A stretch of DNA of 64,000 nt from an uncultured Clostridia bacterium (GTDB lineage: Bacteria > Bacillota > Clostridia > UBA1381), in NCBI GenBank assembly GCA_944393255.1, contig CALXZP010000042.1:51351-115350 (forward strand), read 5' to 3'. The position numbers were made by a program, and so were the translations under genes. Below, piece after piece: positions 8,483 to 18,800 of this stretch (within the stretch, counting starts at the first letter, position 1; each line of letters begins with the position of its first letter). The notes under the pieces were generated by a model, which ran no database searches, was not told where the DNA came from, and saw nothing but the letters and a program-made list of their open reading frames with translations.

Positions 8483-9217
8483 ATGCTTCCGTTCTGCCGC
8501 GCCGCTTTGCGGAAGGGGGCTGGGATGCTGAAACGGCTGATCAGAGCTTTATTTGCTCCGCGCTGCTGTGTTTGCAGCGGACGTATATCTGAGGAGTACA
8601 TATATAAGGAATACAAAAACGTGTGCATATGCAAAAACTGTTTTGAAGCGCTCGACAGAACCCCGGCGGACAGTCTGTTTCCCGGGACGCGGCATCTTGA
8701 TTTTCTGACCGCGCCGTTTTACTATACCGGCGAGTACAGAAGGATATTTCTGCAATTCAAGTTCTCGGGCTTTTTTGCGTACGGACATATCATAGGTCAG
8801 GCGGCGTGCGAATATTTTTCGGCGCACAAGGTACTTGAGGAATACGACTGTATCGTTCCGGTGCCCTTGACGCGGGCGAGGCTGAACCGGCGCGGCTTTG
8901 ACCAGGCGGCGCTGCTCGCGGAGCATTTTGCGGAGGGTATAGGCATACCCGTCCAAAGAGCGCTTGAGCGCACGGAAGAGGGCGAGATACAGAGCAGGCT
9001 GAGCGGTGCGGCGAGAGCCGAGAATATAAGGGATTCGTTTGCAGTGTGCAGCGATGTTAAAGGTATGAGGATAATAATAGCCGACGATGTTTTCACTACC
9101 GGAAGTACGATGAACGAGTGCGCACGGGTGCTGAGGGAGGCAGGCGCGGAGGACGTCTGCGGCGCGGCAGCGGCAGTTGTGCTGCGAAAGCCGCGCTCTG
9201 AGGCGGACATATTCTGA
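8483..9217 (+). CDS. comF: ComF family phosphoribosyltransferase-like protein
   Basis: The N-terminal zinc-ribbon cysteines (CCVC then CICKNC) and the C-terminal type I phosphoribosyltransferase fold with PRPP loop IIIADDVFTTGST identify ComFC/GntX. In competent bacteria it helps take up or process single-stranded DNA; in others the role is unclear. There are two possible starts. ATG 8483 has the better ribosome site (GGGAGG, 7 nt away) and gives 244 residues. ATG 8525 (GAAGGGGG upstream) gives 230 residues beginning MLKRLIRALFAPRCC, which fits the family N-terminus better. The gene has its own sigma-A promoter and seems monocistronic. Confidence 0.85.
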   Translation: MLPFCRAALRKGAGMLKRLIRALFAPRCCVCSGRISEEYIYKEYKNVCICKNCFEALDRTPADSLFPGTRHLDFLTAPFYYTGEYRRIFLQFKFSGFFAYGHIIGQAACEYFSAHKVLEEYDCIVPVPLTRARLNRRGFDQAALLAEHFAEGIGIPVQRALERTEEGEIQSRLSGAARAENIRDSFAVCSDVKGMRIIIADDVFTTGSTMNECARVLREAGAEDVCGAAAAVVLRKPRSEADIF

Positions 9218-9286
9218 CCGGTAAAAAAACAGGCGGCCGCGAAATATTCAGTCTGTGAGCATTTGTAAAAAAATCAAAAGGAGACA

Positions 9287-9871
9287 ATGATGAAGAAAGA
9301 AGCGCTGATAGTAATAGACATGCAGAACGGTTTTATAGAAGAGGCGTCGCCTCTATGCATACGCCATGCAAAGGAGACCGTTCCGGCATGTGCAAAAACG
9401 ATAAACGCCGCGCGCAGCGCGGGCATGGTGATAATTTTTGTGAACCGCATATACCGCGAGGACGGCTCGGATGTTGAAAAGACGAGATATGAAAAATGGT
9501 CGGCGGGCGGAAAGCCTCTCACACGTTCCGCACAGGGCGATTTGTCGGCTGAAAATCCGAAGGAATTTAATAAATGCGAAAGCGACTATGAGATAATAAA
9601 GCAGAGGTTTTCAGCGTTTTTTCAGACAGAGCTTGATATGCTGTTGCGAAGGCTCGGTATAACGAAGATATATCTTGCCGGGACTACGACCCCGAATTGT
9701 ATAAGAACGACCTGCTATGACGGACTGTCGCTGGATTATGACGTGACCATAATTGAGGACTGCTGTTCGTCTAATACATATGAGATACAGGCGTCCAACT
9801 GTATCGACATGCTGAATGTGGGAGCGGAGGTCGTTATGAGCCGCGAGTTCATCGAAGGTCTCGGAGAATAA
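9287..9871 (+). CDS. Isochorismatase-family cysteine hydrolase
   Basis: A 194-residue alpha/beta hydrolase of the nicotinamidase/isochorismatase superfamily. The catalytic triad is visible as Asp11 (VIDMQNGF), Lys105 (IIKQRFSAF) and Cys138 (GTTTPNCIRTT). The family hydrolyses C-N or C-O bonds in small molecules such as nicotinamide, N-carbamoylsarcosine, ureidoacrylate and isochorismate. Nothing nearby points to a substrate. AAAGGAG is only 3 nt from ATG 9287 and 6 nt from the next ATG at 9290, so translation may begin at the second Met. Probably cotranscribed with the GNAT gene 51 nt downstream. Superfamily sure, substrate unknown. Confidence 0.85.
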   Translation: MMKKEALIVIDMQNGFIEEASPLCIRHAKETVPACAKTINAARSAGMVIIFVNRIYREDGSDVEKTRYEKWSAGGKPLTRSAQGDLSAENPKEFNKCESDYEIIKQRFSAFFQTELDMLLRRLGITKIYLAGTTTPNCIRTTCYDGLSLDYDVTIIEDCCSSNTYEIQASNCIDMLNVGAEVVMSREFIEGLGE

Positions 9872-9922
9872 GTATATAGGAATATCTTAGGGAGTTTGCA
9901 TTGAGGAGAGTTATAAAGAGAC

Positions 9923-10351
9923 ATGATGAAGAACGGGGAAAAAAGCTATAAAAAGTACGGATATCTTTGCAGCGAGGCGCGGATGATAAGGGAAAAGGTG
10001 TTTGTCGGTGAACAGGGCTTTAAAGATGAGTTCGACGATATTGACGGGTATGCCAAAGTGCTGGTATTCTACTGCGGCGGCGTACCTGCGGGCGTATGCA
10101 GATACTTCAAGGACGGGAATGTATACCATATCGGAAGGATAGCCGTATTGCCTGAGTACAGAGGCAGCGGACTCGGTTCCGATATAGTCCGCGCCGCGGA
10201 AAGAGAGATCATAGCGGAGGGCGGCAGCGAGGCGGTGCTTTCGGCGCAGAAGCGCGCAGAGGGGTTTTACAGAAAGCTCGGCTATGCTCCCGAGGGAGAA
10301 CCGTATTACGAGGAATACTGCGAACATATATTAATGAGAAAAAAGTTTTGA
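9923..10351 (+). CDS. GNAT family N-acetyltransferase (ElaA/YjcF-like)
   Basis: A 142-residue single-domain GNAT protein. The acetyl-CoA pyrophosphate loop is RGSGLGSDI, preceded by the beta4 strand IGRIAVLPEY. The N-terminal IREKVFVGEQGF with a following acidic DEFDDID stretch is typical of the ElaA/YjcF subgroup, whose acceptors are mostly unknown. The C-terminal FYRKLGYAPEGEPYYEEYCEH is the usual last strand region. GAGGAG precedes the start by about 14 nt and AAAGAG by about 4 nt, so initiation may be modest. A terminator follows at 10382. Confidence 0.85.
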   Translation: MMKNGEKSYKKYGYLCSEARMIREKVFVGEQGFKDEFDDIDGYAKVLVFYCGGVPAGVCRYFKDGNVYHIGRIAVLPEYRGSGLGSDIVRAAEREIIAEGGSEAVLSAQKRAEGFYRKLGYAPEGEPYYEEYCEHILMRKKF

Positions 10352-10381
10352 TAAAATGCCCGAACGGGCCGGTATGAAAAG

Positions 10382-10412
10382 CTGACGAGGTATGCGCCCC
10401 GTCAGTTTTTTT
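10382..10412 (+). terminator. Intrinsic terminator after the GNAT gene
   Basis: CTGACG (10382-10387) pairs with CGTCAG (10400-10405), with extra G-C pairing inside, followed by seven T residues. It separates the housekeeping block from the glycan locus. Confidence 0.8.
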
Positions 10413-10509
10413 CTGCCGGAAGATCAGGGCGGATATGGGTAAGAGCTGTGTCTGTATTATACAGCAAAAATCAGTGTCTGAATCAAAAAACGGAATTTTC
10501 TGTGCCGGA

Positions 10510-10553
10510 TGAAGTTTTTCTACCTTGAAAAAAATATAAAAGAATAATAGAAT
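10510..10553 (+). promoter_or_regulatory. Promoter and candidate operator of the first glycan-locus gene
   Basis: The sigma-A type promoter TTGAAA (10525-10530), 17 bp, TAGAAT (10548-10553) lies about 50 bp before the start codon. Immediately upstream, TGAAGTTTTTCTA (10510-10522) ends 2 bp from the -35 box. The same AAGTTTTTCTA core is placed 2 bp before the -35 box of the gene at 12894, and close variants flank the regulator gene at 33 kb. This is proposed as an operator; promoter confidence is higher than operator confidence. Confidence 0.65.
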
Positions 10554-10601
10554 TAACTCAGCGGACTAATATTTTATTTCTAGAAGGAGGAGAAAAACGA
10601 T

Positions 10602-12605
10602 ATGAAAAAATTAGCGGCAATGGTTGCAGCCGTCACAGTTGCGGCGGGGTCGATCGCGCAGACCGGAGTTTTTGCGGAGCAAATGAACAAAGGCGATGAA
10701 GAATACCCCTTATCTGCGGCGGAAAAGAAAGTGTGCTTTGAGGAGGATTTTGAAAGCGACGGGGTCATAGATAATATAACAAACGGCACGAACGGATGGC
10801 CTCACTCAAGCGAAGGGTACGAGCACTACAGTGTTGACGTTTTCGGAAATACCGGAAACCAAACAAAGCAGCTCCGTCAGGCTGTTGCTGACGAGTGGTG
10901 GCAAAATAATTATTTATGGCTCAATCTTTATGACAGCGGTGTTGCAAAGCTTACAGCGGATGGCGCCGATCCTGAGACTGCGGGTACGGAAATGCGCAGT
11001 TATCTTTCGGGAGATGCTACTGTTTCATTTGATATGACGGTAGGAATACCCAATCCAAAAGATATGGGTGAATCTTATGCAAGAATAAAAGATGCAAATG
11101 GAAATACTCTTCTGGGCATATCATTTAAAGATCTCGGAGGTGACACCGACGCCGAGGCAAAGGGGCAGATAGTGATAAATAATGTGCTCAATGCGGAAAT
11201 GAACGGCGGAGCGGAATACGTATGCATACCTGAGTTTACGTATACATACAATGCAGAAGAGAACACATATTATTCTCCCGTGTACAATATTAAAATGGAG
11301 TTCAAACATTCTGACAATACGGTGAGATTAAGCATTAACGGCAATACTGCGGAAACAGGACCGGGAGAGTGGATCCCGATAAGCAATGCCGACAACAGCG
11401 GCAAAGCTGATTCTTTTGGCATGCTTAGAGAAATTGAATTCGCCGTTTACAGCGGAGCATGGTGGCAGAGTTTATACGTAGATAACATCAAAATAGAAGC
11501 GGAAAAAGCTGAAGCGCCGGAGGAGCCGGATATAGGATATGCAGAAGGTGTTCATTTTGCAGAGGGTTTCGAGTCAAGCGGGATCAGTAATGTTATTTCA
11601 GCCGAGACAAAGGGCTGGAGCTATGATGGGATCACGGATGACGAAGGCTATCATCATAAAGAATGTGTAAATTTGTGGGCTGGCGATAACGGTTCGGGAA
11701 GCGGCTCATCTCTCAGATATTCAAACGGAGAAAAATGGTTTGGGACTACATGGCTGAATTTGGATCTTAGAACAAACGGGATCGGCAAGTACAGAGACGC
11801 CGGATACACGAATGCGGAAGCTATAGTGGACAAATATCTGACGGATGACAGCTCTATATCGTTTAAAACCAAGTTTGAAGTTCAGAGCGCCGACCCGGGC
11901 GGCGGACATGAACAGTATATAAGACTTAAGGGCGACAGATATAATGTGATCTCGGAACTTGTGGTAAAAGACGGAGTATTATATCTTAAAGCGCTGAGTG
12001 CGGACGGTACGCAGGATACCATGTATCAAATAGGCAGCGTGGATATTTCACAGAATAATAATCAATGGCATACGTTCAGGTTAGACCTTGATAAATCTGA
12101 GAATACATACGTTTTGACCGTGGATGGAACGGTATTTGAAAAAACGCCGTACGGCAGAAATATTCCTGCCGGAGCTGCGGGAGATGAAGACAGAAGCATT
12201 GGCAAGCTTGGCTATATGGAGTTCGGTCACTATCGTTCCGGGTGGTGGCAGTGCATGTATATTGATGATATTGTGATAGCCGACATCGGAGAAGATACGG
12301 CTCCCGCCGAATGGGGAGTAGAAGATTTTAATATCGATGCTCAGGGAAATTACAGCTTTAAAGCTGTAAAAGGCGGCGCAAGCTATGACGATGCATTTAT
12401 AATTGCCGCTCTCTATGACGGAGAAAAGCTTGCCGAAACTAAAATGTACAGCGATCTTCAGTTCAATGATGCGTCCGAATATACGGCGGAAGGCAGCTTT
12501 GATCTTCCTCAGGACGGCGGGGAGCTGAGCGTCAAAGTGTTTATATGGCACGGAGAAATGATCCCTGCGGCGGAAGTATACGAAAGCTCACTAGGAACTG
12601 TGTAA
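10602..12605 (+). CDS. Secreted protein with two GWW/YIDDI jelly-roll-like modules
   Basis: A 667-residue protein with a signal peptide (MKKLAAMVAAVTVAAG..., cleavage near VFA-EQ). Two related modules follow, about 45-305 and 310-565. Each starts with a FEEDFES/FAEGFES strand and ...GW, contains a Trp-rich LWLNLYD/TWLNLDLR strand and an SxSF strand, and ends in GAWWQSLYVDNI or GWWQCMYIDDI, a pattern seen in concanavalin-like beta-sandwich sugar-binding domains. A ~95-residue C-terminal Ig-like domain (570-667) closes the protein. No catalytic residues or anchor are apparent. The second module plus Ig tail closely resembles the C-terminus of the protein at 41878. Probable role: binding substrate glycan outside the cell (inference). 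It has its own promoter and terminator. Confidence 0.75.
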   Translation: MKKLAAMVAAVTVAAGSIAQTGVFAEQMNKGDEEYPLSAAEKKVCFEEDFESDGVIDNITNGTNGWPHSSEGYEHYSVDVFGNTGNQTKQLRQAVADEWWQNNYLWLNLYDSGVAKLTADGADPETAGTEMRSYLSGDATVSFDMTVGIPNPKDMGESYARIKDANGNTLLGISFKDLGGDTDAEAKGQIVINNVLNAEMNGGAEYVCIPEFTYTYNAEENTYYSPVYNIKMEFKHSDNTVRLSINGNTAETGPGEWIPISNADNSGKADSFGMLREIEFAVYSGAWWQSLYVDNIKIEAEKAEAPEEPDIGYAEGVHFAEGFESSGISNVISAETKGWSYDGITDDEGYHHKECVNLWAGDNGSGSGSSLRYSNGEKWFGTTWLNLDLRTNGIGKYRDAGYTNAEAIVDKYLTDDSSISFKTKFEVQSADPGGGHEQYIRLKGDRYNVISELVVKDGVLYLKALSADGTQDTMYQIGSVDISQNNNQWHTFRLDLDKSENTYVLTVDGTVFEKTPYGRNIPAGAAGDEDRSIGKLGYMEFGHYRSGWWQCMYIDDIVIADIGEDTAPAEWGVEDFNIDAQGNYSFKAVKGGASYDDAFIIAALYDGEKLAETKMYSDLQFNDASEYTAEGSFDLPQDGGELSVKVFIWHGEMIPAAEVYESSLGTV

Positions 12606-12631
12606 TAAAGCATAAAAAATAGCATATTTGC

Positions 12632-12666
12632 CCCCGGTCGGCTTTGGCATGACCGGGGATTTTTTT
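12632..12666 (+). terminator. Intrinsic terminator after the two-module secreted protein
   Basis: CCCCGGTC (12632-12639) pairs with GACCGGGG (12651-12658) and is followed by a T run to 12666. The rest of the gap to 12893 holds an ATCGGCT/AGCCGAT inverted repeat (12731-12760 area) without obvious function and the next promoter. Confidence 0.85.
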
Positions 12667-12790
12667 GCATGTCCTGATACGAACCGGCGTGCGCGGCAGA
12701 GTGTATATAACGCAGCGGACAAAATGGCGCATCGGCTTTATTACTATGAACGGAGCCGATAAAAAGGAGTATTGAAAAATAATTCACGGG

Positions 12791-12837
12791 TGAAAAAGTT
12801 TTTCTATATGGACATTTTAAGTATTGTGTGCAATAAT
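12791..12837 (+). promoter_or_regulatory. Promoter and candidate operator of the GH95 mega-enzyme gene
   Basis: TGGACA (12809-12814), 17 bp and AATAAT (12832-12837) form a plausible promoter. The upstream element TGAAAAAGTTTTTCTA (12791-12806) ends 2 bp before the -35 box and shares AAGTTTTTCTA with the site at 10512-10522 at identical spacing. The same TGGACA -35 box is used upstream of 33183. Confidence 0.6.
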
Positions 12838-12893
12838 ATCTCTATAAAATATTATAATTCTGTGAGAAACAGATAAAAAGAGGAGGAAATGAT

Positions 12894-15800
12894 ATGCGCA
12901 AAAAGAAAGCAAGAATGATCGCTGCCGTTTCTGCGGCTGCATTGACGGCGGGAATGCTTCCGGGCATGGCTGCCGCAGCGGATGAGCCCTTGGCTGATCC
13001 GGTATTTGAACCCACGGCAGGCAGCGTAGTCTGGAGCGAAGGCTTTGAGGACGGTAATATCAAAAATATTATCGAAGGAGGGCAGAGGGGATTTAAGATC
13101 GACGGTGATAACTATTCTATAGATACGGGAAACGGATGGGGAACCGGTTCAAATGCGATCCGTTTCTGTAATATAGAGTGGGGAGGAAACAATTCTCTTA
13201 CATTGGATATGCTCAAATCAGCACAGGAACAGGGGAATAACGCTCTGGAGACGGCGCTTGAAGGCAATGTAATGATCAGCTTCAAGATGCAGATGGACGC
13301 TGATTACGGCGGTTTCTGGAACGGCAGTACCAATACGCTGATATTAGAGGATCAGAACGGCAGAGGATTTATGGGTCTTGAAGCCTATACCAAAGATAAC
13401 GGGAGCGATGATATAACTCTCAATCTTATCGCACTTAACGATGAATGCAATGAGAATATCCGTTACGAACTGGCAAAGGGACGGAACAATGTATTCAAGA
13501 TGCTCAAGGAAGTCAGCGTATATCTTGACAGTGAGACCATGAAGTATCAGATAAGAATAAACGGTAAAACGATCAGCGCGGGAAATCACGGAGAATGGAT
13601 ACCCATGAGTACATCGGGAGAGCCGGGTTCGGCGTCTAAAGCGGACTCCGTTAAGGCGGGACGCATCAAGATACAGAACAAAGGTTCCAACTGGTACGGC
13701 GGTATAGTAATAGATGACGCGGCGGTATCAAACTGGACAAAGCTTGAGTTTGCCGGTGAAGCAGAGGCTCCGGAAAAAGCAATGAGCATGTGGTACCGCA
13801 GACCGGCTTATGAATGGAAATATTCAATGCCGATAGGGAACGGCCGCATAGGCGCTATGACATGGGGAGGCATACTCAGTGATACGGTGTCTCTTAACGA
13901 GGTCACGGCTTGGTCGGGCGAGGATCATACGGGCAAGGCTCTTGATAAAGACGGCAGCGCAGACGGTTACGCAGCTCTTAATGCGCTGAGAGAAGAACTT
14001 AAAAAGGAGTCGCCGAACAGGACGCTTGTATCGCAGTATTTAAGCGAAATGGGAGGAACGGGCAATGATGCTGCTGGAACTCACCGTCCGTTCGGAAAGC
14101 TGGAGTTCAGCTTTGAGTCAACCGGGGAAGCGATCGAGAATTACAGGCGTTCGCTGGATCTTGAAAATGCGGTAACGACAGTTGAATATACGAGCGGGGG
14201 AGTTAAGTACACAAGACAGGCTTTTGTCAGCAATCCCGATCAGGTCCTTGTTCTTACATATGAAGCGGACAAAAACGGTAAGATAACATTTGATACCGAT
14301 TTTGCGACTGAAAATTCCAACGGCGGAACAGGGGAAAGCACGGCTTATGATGATTATCTTGAATGGAACGGCGAGGTTTTCAATTATGACAACGTTAAAA
14401 ACGGCGTTAAGACATTCGGATATATGAAGGCGGTAAACGAAGGCGGAACAGTAACGTACGACAGCAACGGACTGCATGTAGACGGCGCGGACAAGGTAAC
14501 GCTTATAGTATCGATAGGAACGGATTTCAGTGCGGGCGTCGGATATGAACAGAACTCAAAGGAAAATGCAAAGGCGCAGCTCGACGCGGCGGCGGAGCGG
14601 TCAAGCGAGCTTATGGATAGGCATGCAGCAGATGTTGCACCGCTTTTTAACAGAATGAAAGTAGAAATAGGATCTGCGGATGAGCTTCGGTCTCCGGATC
14701 CTACGGATGTAAGGCTGGAAAAAATACGTGAGGGCGGAGAAATAGACGGAAGCTTCATGTCGTTATGGTATCAGTATGCAAGATATCTTATGATCGCAGG
14801 CTCCCGTGAAAATTCACCTATGCCCATGAATCTCCAGGGTATATGGAATGACAATGTTGCATGCAATATGGCATGGACCTGTGACTATCATCTTGATATA
14901 AACATACAGATGAACCAGTGGATGGCTAATTCATCAAATCTCTCGGAGAGCGAGAAGCCTATATTTAACTTTATGAAGAATATCCTTATCCCGAACGGCA
15001 ATATTACCGCAAAAAAGCAGTATAATTCGCCGAACGGATGGCTTGCGGGCGTTGCAACCAACGCTTGGGGATATACCGGAATAAGTTCTTCATCTTGGGA
15101 GTCGTTCACCGGTACCACATGCGGCGCGTGGCTTGCTCAGGAAATAATGAGCTATTATGACCACACGGGCGATATCGAATTCCTCAGAGAAGATGGATAT
15201 GATATGCTCAGGAGCACAGCGGCGTTCTATGATGAGTTTATGACCGAGTATACAGATAAGGACGGAAATACATACTGGGTAACAATACCCAGTGCATCGC
15301 CTGAGCATGGAAATGTTGAAATGATGTCCACCATGGATATAACTGTTATTTCAGATATATTCACGCAGGTAAAGAGGTGTTATGAGATCCTCGGAATGGA
15401 GCAGGACGATTTTTACAGCAGGATATCAGATAAGCTGGAACGCCTCGCGCCTTACAGAATAACAGATCAGGGCAGTCTTTCCGAGTGGCCTTACAGAGCG
15501 GATAAGAATGATGAATATTACGGCAATACTAACCATCGCCATACTTCACATTTGCTTGGATTGTTCCCGTATGCGCAGATAACCCCGGACAAAACACCTG
15601 AACTGGCAAAAGCGGCTTTGATCTCTATGCAGAGACGTTTTGACCGGAGTGATTTTGAGCACACGGAGTGGACCGCGGTAAATGCTCAGGGACAGTATGC
15701 CCGTCTGAAAGACGGCGAGAATGCGTATAAGTATCTCAAGCTTCAGGGCGATACCTTCACATGGCCGAATTTGCTCAGCATTTCGCCCGAAGGCATTGCG

Positions 15801-18800
15801 CTTGCACCGTGCGACGTATATATTATCGACGGTACCTTCGGAGTCGGTCAGGCAACGGCCGAAATGCTCATGCAGTCGCATTCCGGCAGGATAGAATTTC
15901 TTCCGGCATTGCCTAAGCAGTGGAGTGAAGGAAATATAGAAGGCATGTCGGCGGAAGGTGCGTTTGAAGTAGACTTTACATGGAAGGATTATACGATCTC
16001 AAAGGCTTCTATAACATCAAAGAAAGGAAATACAGCAAACATTCTTAAAAATGCAGCAGTCAATTGGGATAATATAGCTGTATTTGACTCGAAAGGCGAA
16101 AAGGTAACAACGGGCGGCGATGATAAGCTCCTGACATTTGAAACGGAGGAGGGTGAAACATATACGCTCAGAACTGCCGACGGCAGAGAGCTTCAGACAG
16201 GAAGAATAATCAATGATAACGACAGCAGGATACAGTATACCGGCTTTAATTATCATAACGACCGCAGCGGACGCGGAGATATCGGCGGCGACGTGCATTT
16301 TTCAGAGCATACCGGCTCCGCAGCGGAGCTGACGTTTACCGGTACAGGCATAGATGTGCTTGCGGAAAAAGATACTGACGGTAAAAAAGCTAAGGTATAT
16401 ATAGACGGCGAACTGAAAGGCGAATACAGCGCATACAGCGAAACATATGAGGCGCAGGGAGTTTTGTGCAGTATTGACGGACTGGATGCGGGAACGCATA
16501 CTGTTAAGGTCGAGCAGTCGGAAGACGGAGGATTTCTTGTACTCGACGCGTTTGCTGTAAGAGGTCAGTATTTCAGCCAGATAAACGATGATAATCCCAT
16601 GATCACGTACGGAGACGGCTGGGGAAGAAGCACAGGCCGCAGCGGCAAAGGCAATTTTATGGGCGATATCCACTACGGTGATGAAAACAACATAGGCTCG
16701 AGTATTACCGTAGATTTCAGCGGAACAGGGATAGAAACGATCGTTGAGAAGGATTCGATATTCGGTTCGCTGAGCTTTGAGGTGGACGGCGTTTCTTACG
16801 GTACGGCGGATACAAGCGATGGGACCGGAAGATATATTGTCAATCCGATAAGCGGTCTTTCAAAAGGCGACCATACGCTCAAAATAACGCACCTCGGCGG
16901 AGGCGGCTGGAATTGGTGCGCGGTCGATGGATTTATAATTCTTGACGATGCGGAAGGAGCTGCTCTGAATTCGGGACTGTACGAACTGAGCGGATTATCG
17001 GACGGCAAAATACTGGACGATGCCGATGGGACACCTGCTGTATCGAATGCTATGGGCGGAGGAGATAATCAGAAATGGTATCTCGATTATGTTGACGGAA
17101 GAATGTTCAGGATAATCAACGCGCAGAGCGGCATGGCGGCTTCTATAGGCAGCGATAACAGATCGCTCGTTCAGAAGCCGGTAGACGAGACTGCGAGCGA
17201 TCAGCTTTGGCAGCAGCTTCCGTATACGATGGGCGACGGTACTGTTCAGATCATGAACGGCAAATATGCGCAGTTTGTTCAGATAGACGGAGGACACACC
17301 GGAAACGGCGGAGGGGTCGCACTGTGGACTTATGAGAATGCGGATCATACCCGCTGGATCATGGAGGAAGCAGGAGACGGCCTTGTATTCATAAAGAATT
17401 ACGTAGGAACTTACCTTCAGGTTGATAGCAGTTCTGCAATGTCGGAGGCTGCGCCTATCAAGACGTGGGAAAAGCTTTCGGGCGGTTCCCAGGTGTGGAA
17501 GATCGAAGCATCAGGAGCGGGCGCTTTCAGGATCACAAATAATGTGACCGGAATGGAGATCGTTTCCGATAACGGAACGACAGCTCTTGCAGAACCGTCG
17601 GAAAGTGAAGCGGGAGAATGGGGCGTTGAGCTCCGCAAGAGTAACGGAGTTGCGTATTATGTGTTCACAAACAAGCAGGACGGTACGGCGCTTACGGTCG
17701 GCGGTGAGAGCGGTTGGAAACTTTCTATGAAGAGCGCATCGGATACCTCGCCGATAGCTAAGAATATAGAGGTCGGCGGAAGCATAAACGCAGGCTCTGA
17801 GCTCAGCGTTTCATATGATTATCAGTCGGTGAGCGGTGTGGATGAAGGTGAAAGCAGCTTCAGCATTTATGTGGTATCTTCAAAAAATGAAAAGCTGGAA
17901 CAGCCGGAATACAGCGGAACAGCTGCGGGCGGATTCAGCTTTACCGTACCGGAGAGCTTTGAAAAAGAAAAAATTCTCGCAGTTGAAATACTTCCGAAAG
18001 ATGTTAATGGCATAGGAAGAGGCAGATTTATAAAATATATCAGCGCGCCCCAGGCGGACAATACAGCTATGAGTGAAAGCCTTAAGAATACGGTAGTATT
18101 CAGCGGCGGGACGGAGTCTGATATAAGAGAAAACAGGAACGGCTGGTCTATACAGAGCGGCAAGAAGGAAGGAACCGATTACGGCATAACGGTGAGCGAG
18201 AAAGCGGGAGTATCCAATTCTCTCGGTATAAATGCGGTCGATTGGTGGAGAGATACATATTTCACATACACTCCGGAGGAGAACGGCTCGGAGCCGCTTG
18301 AAGGGAAAGCATATGTTGAATTCAATGCTATGTTCGACGCTCCCAATTACTTTGATAAAGAAAGCAGAATGTTCATAGCTCTTAATAACGGTGTTACGGA
18401 TTTTGCGTCTGTGAGGCTCATGGGAAGAAGACTTGATATCGTGGCTATGAACGAAGCGGGAACATACCGCCAGTTCTATACGATAGGTCTTGGAATGGAA
18501 GAATTGTACGGCAAATGGATCAATTTCAAGATGTATACAAACGGCTCCGATTCGTTCGCTGTTTGTATGAACGGAAAGTTTGTAAGAAACCAGAACGGAG
18601 GTATATGGTTTAAGTGCGCAGACAGCGCGTGCAGCGGGCCTGCGGAGGCTTCTGGCGCAAAGGCTGACAAGATCCGTTCTGTCAAGATGGGCTTTGAATG
18701 GTCCGGAAAGGATTCTACGCTTTGGATAAACGATCTAAAATGCGGAACATACAGAGAATCGGAAAACACCAAGTGGACGATAACCGATGTTGGACCGCTG

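Noticed and set aside
12731..12760. ATCGGCT/AGCCGAT inverted repeat as a terminator or operator
   Set aside because: Short, with a long loop and no T tract in the plus direction; position between a terminator and the next promoter gives no clear role.
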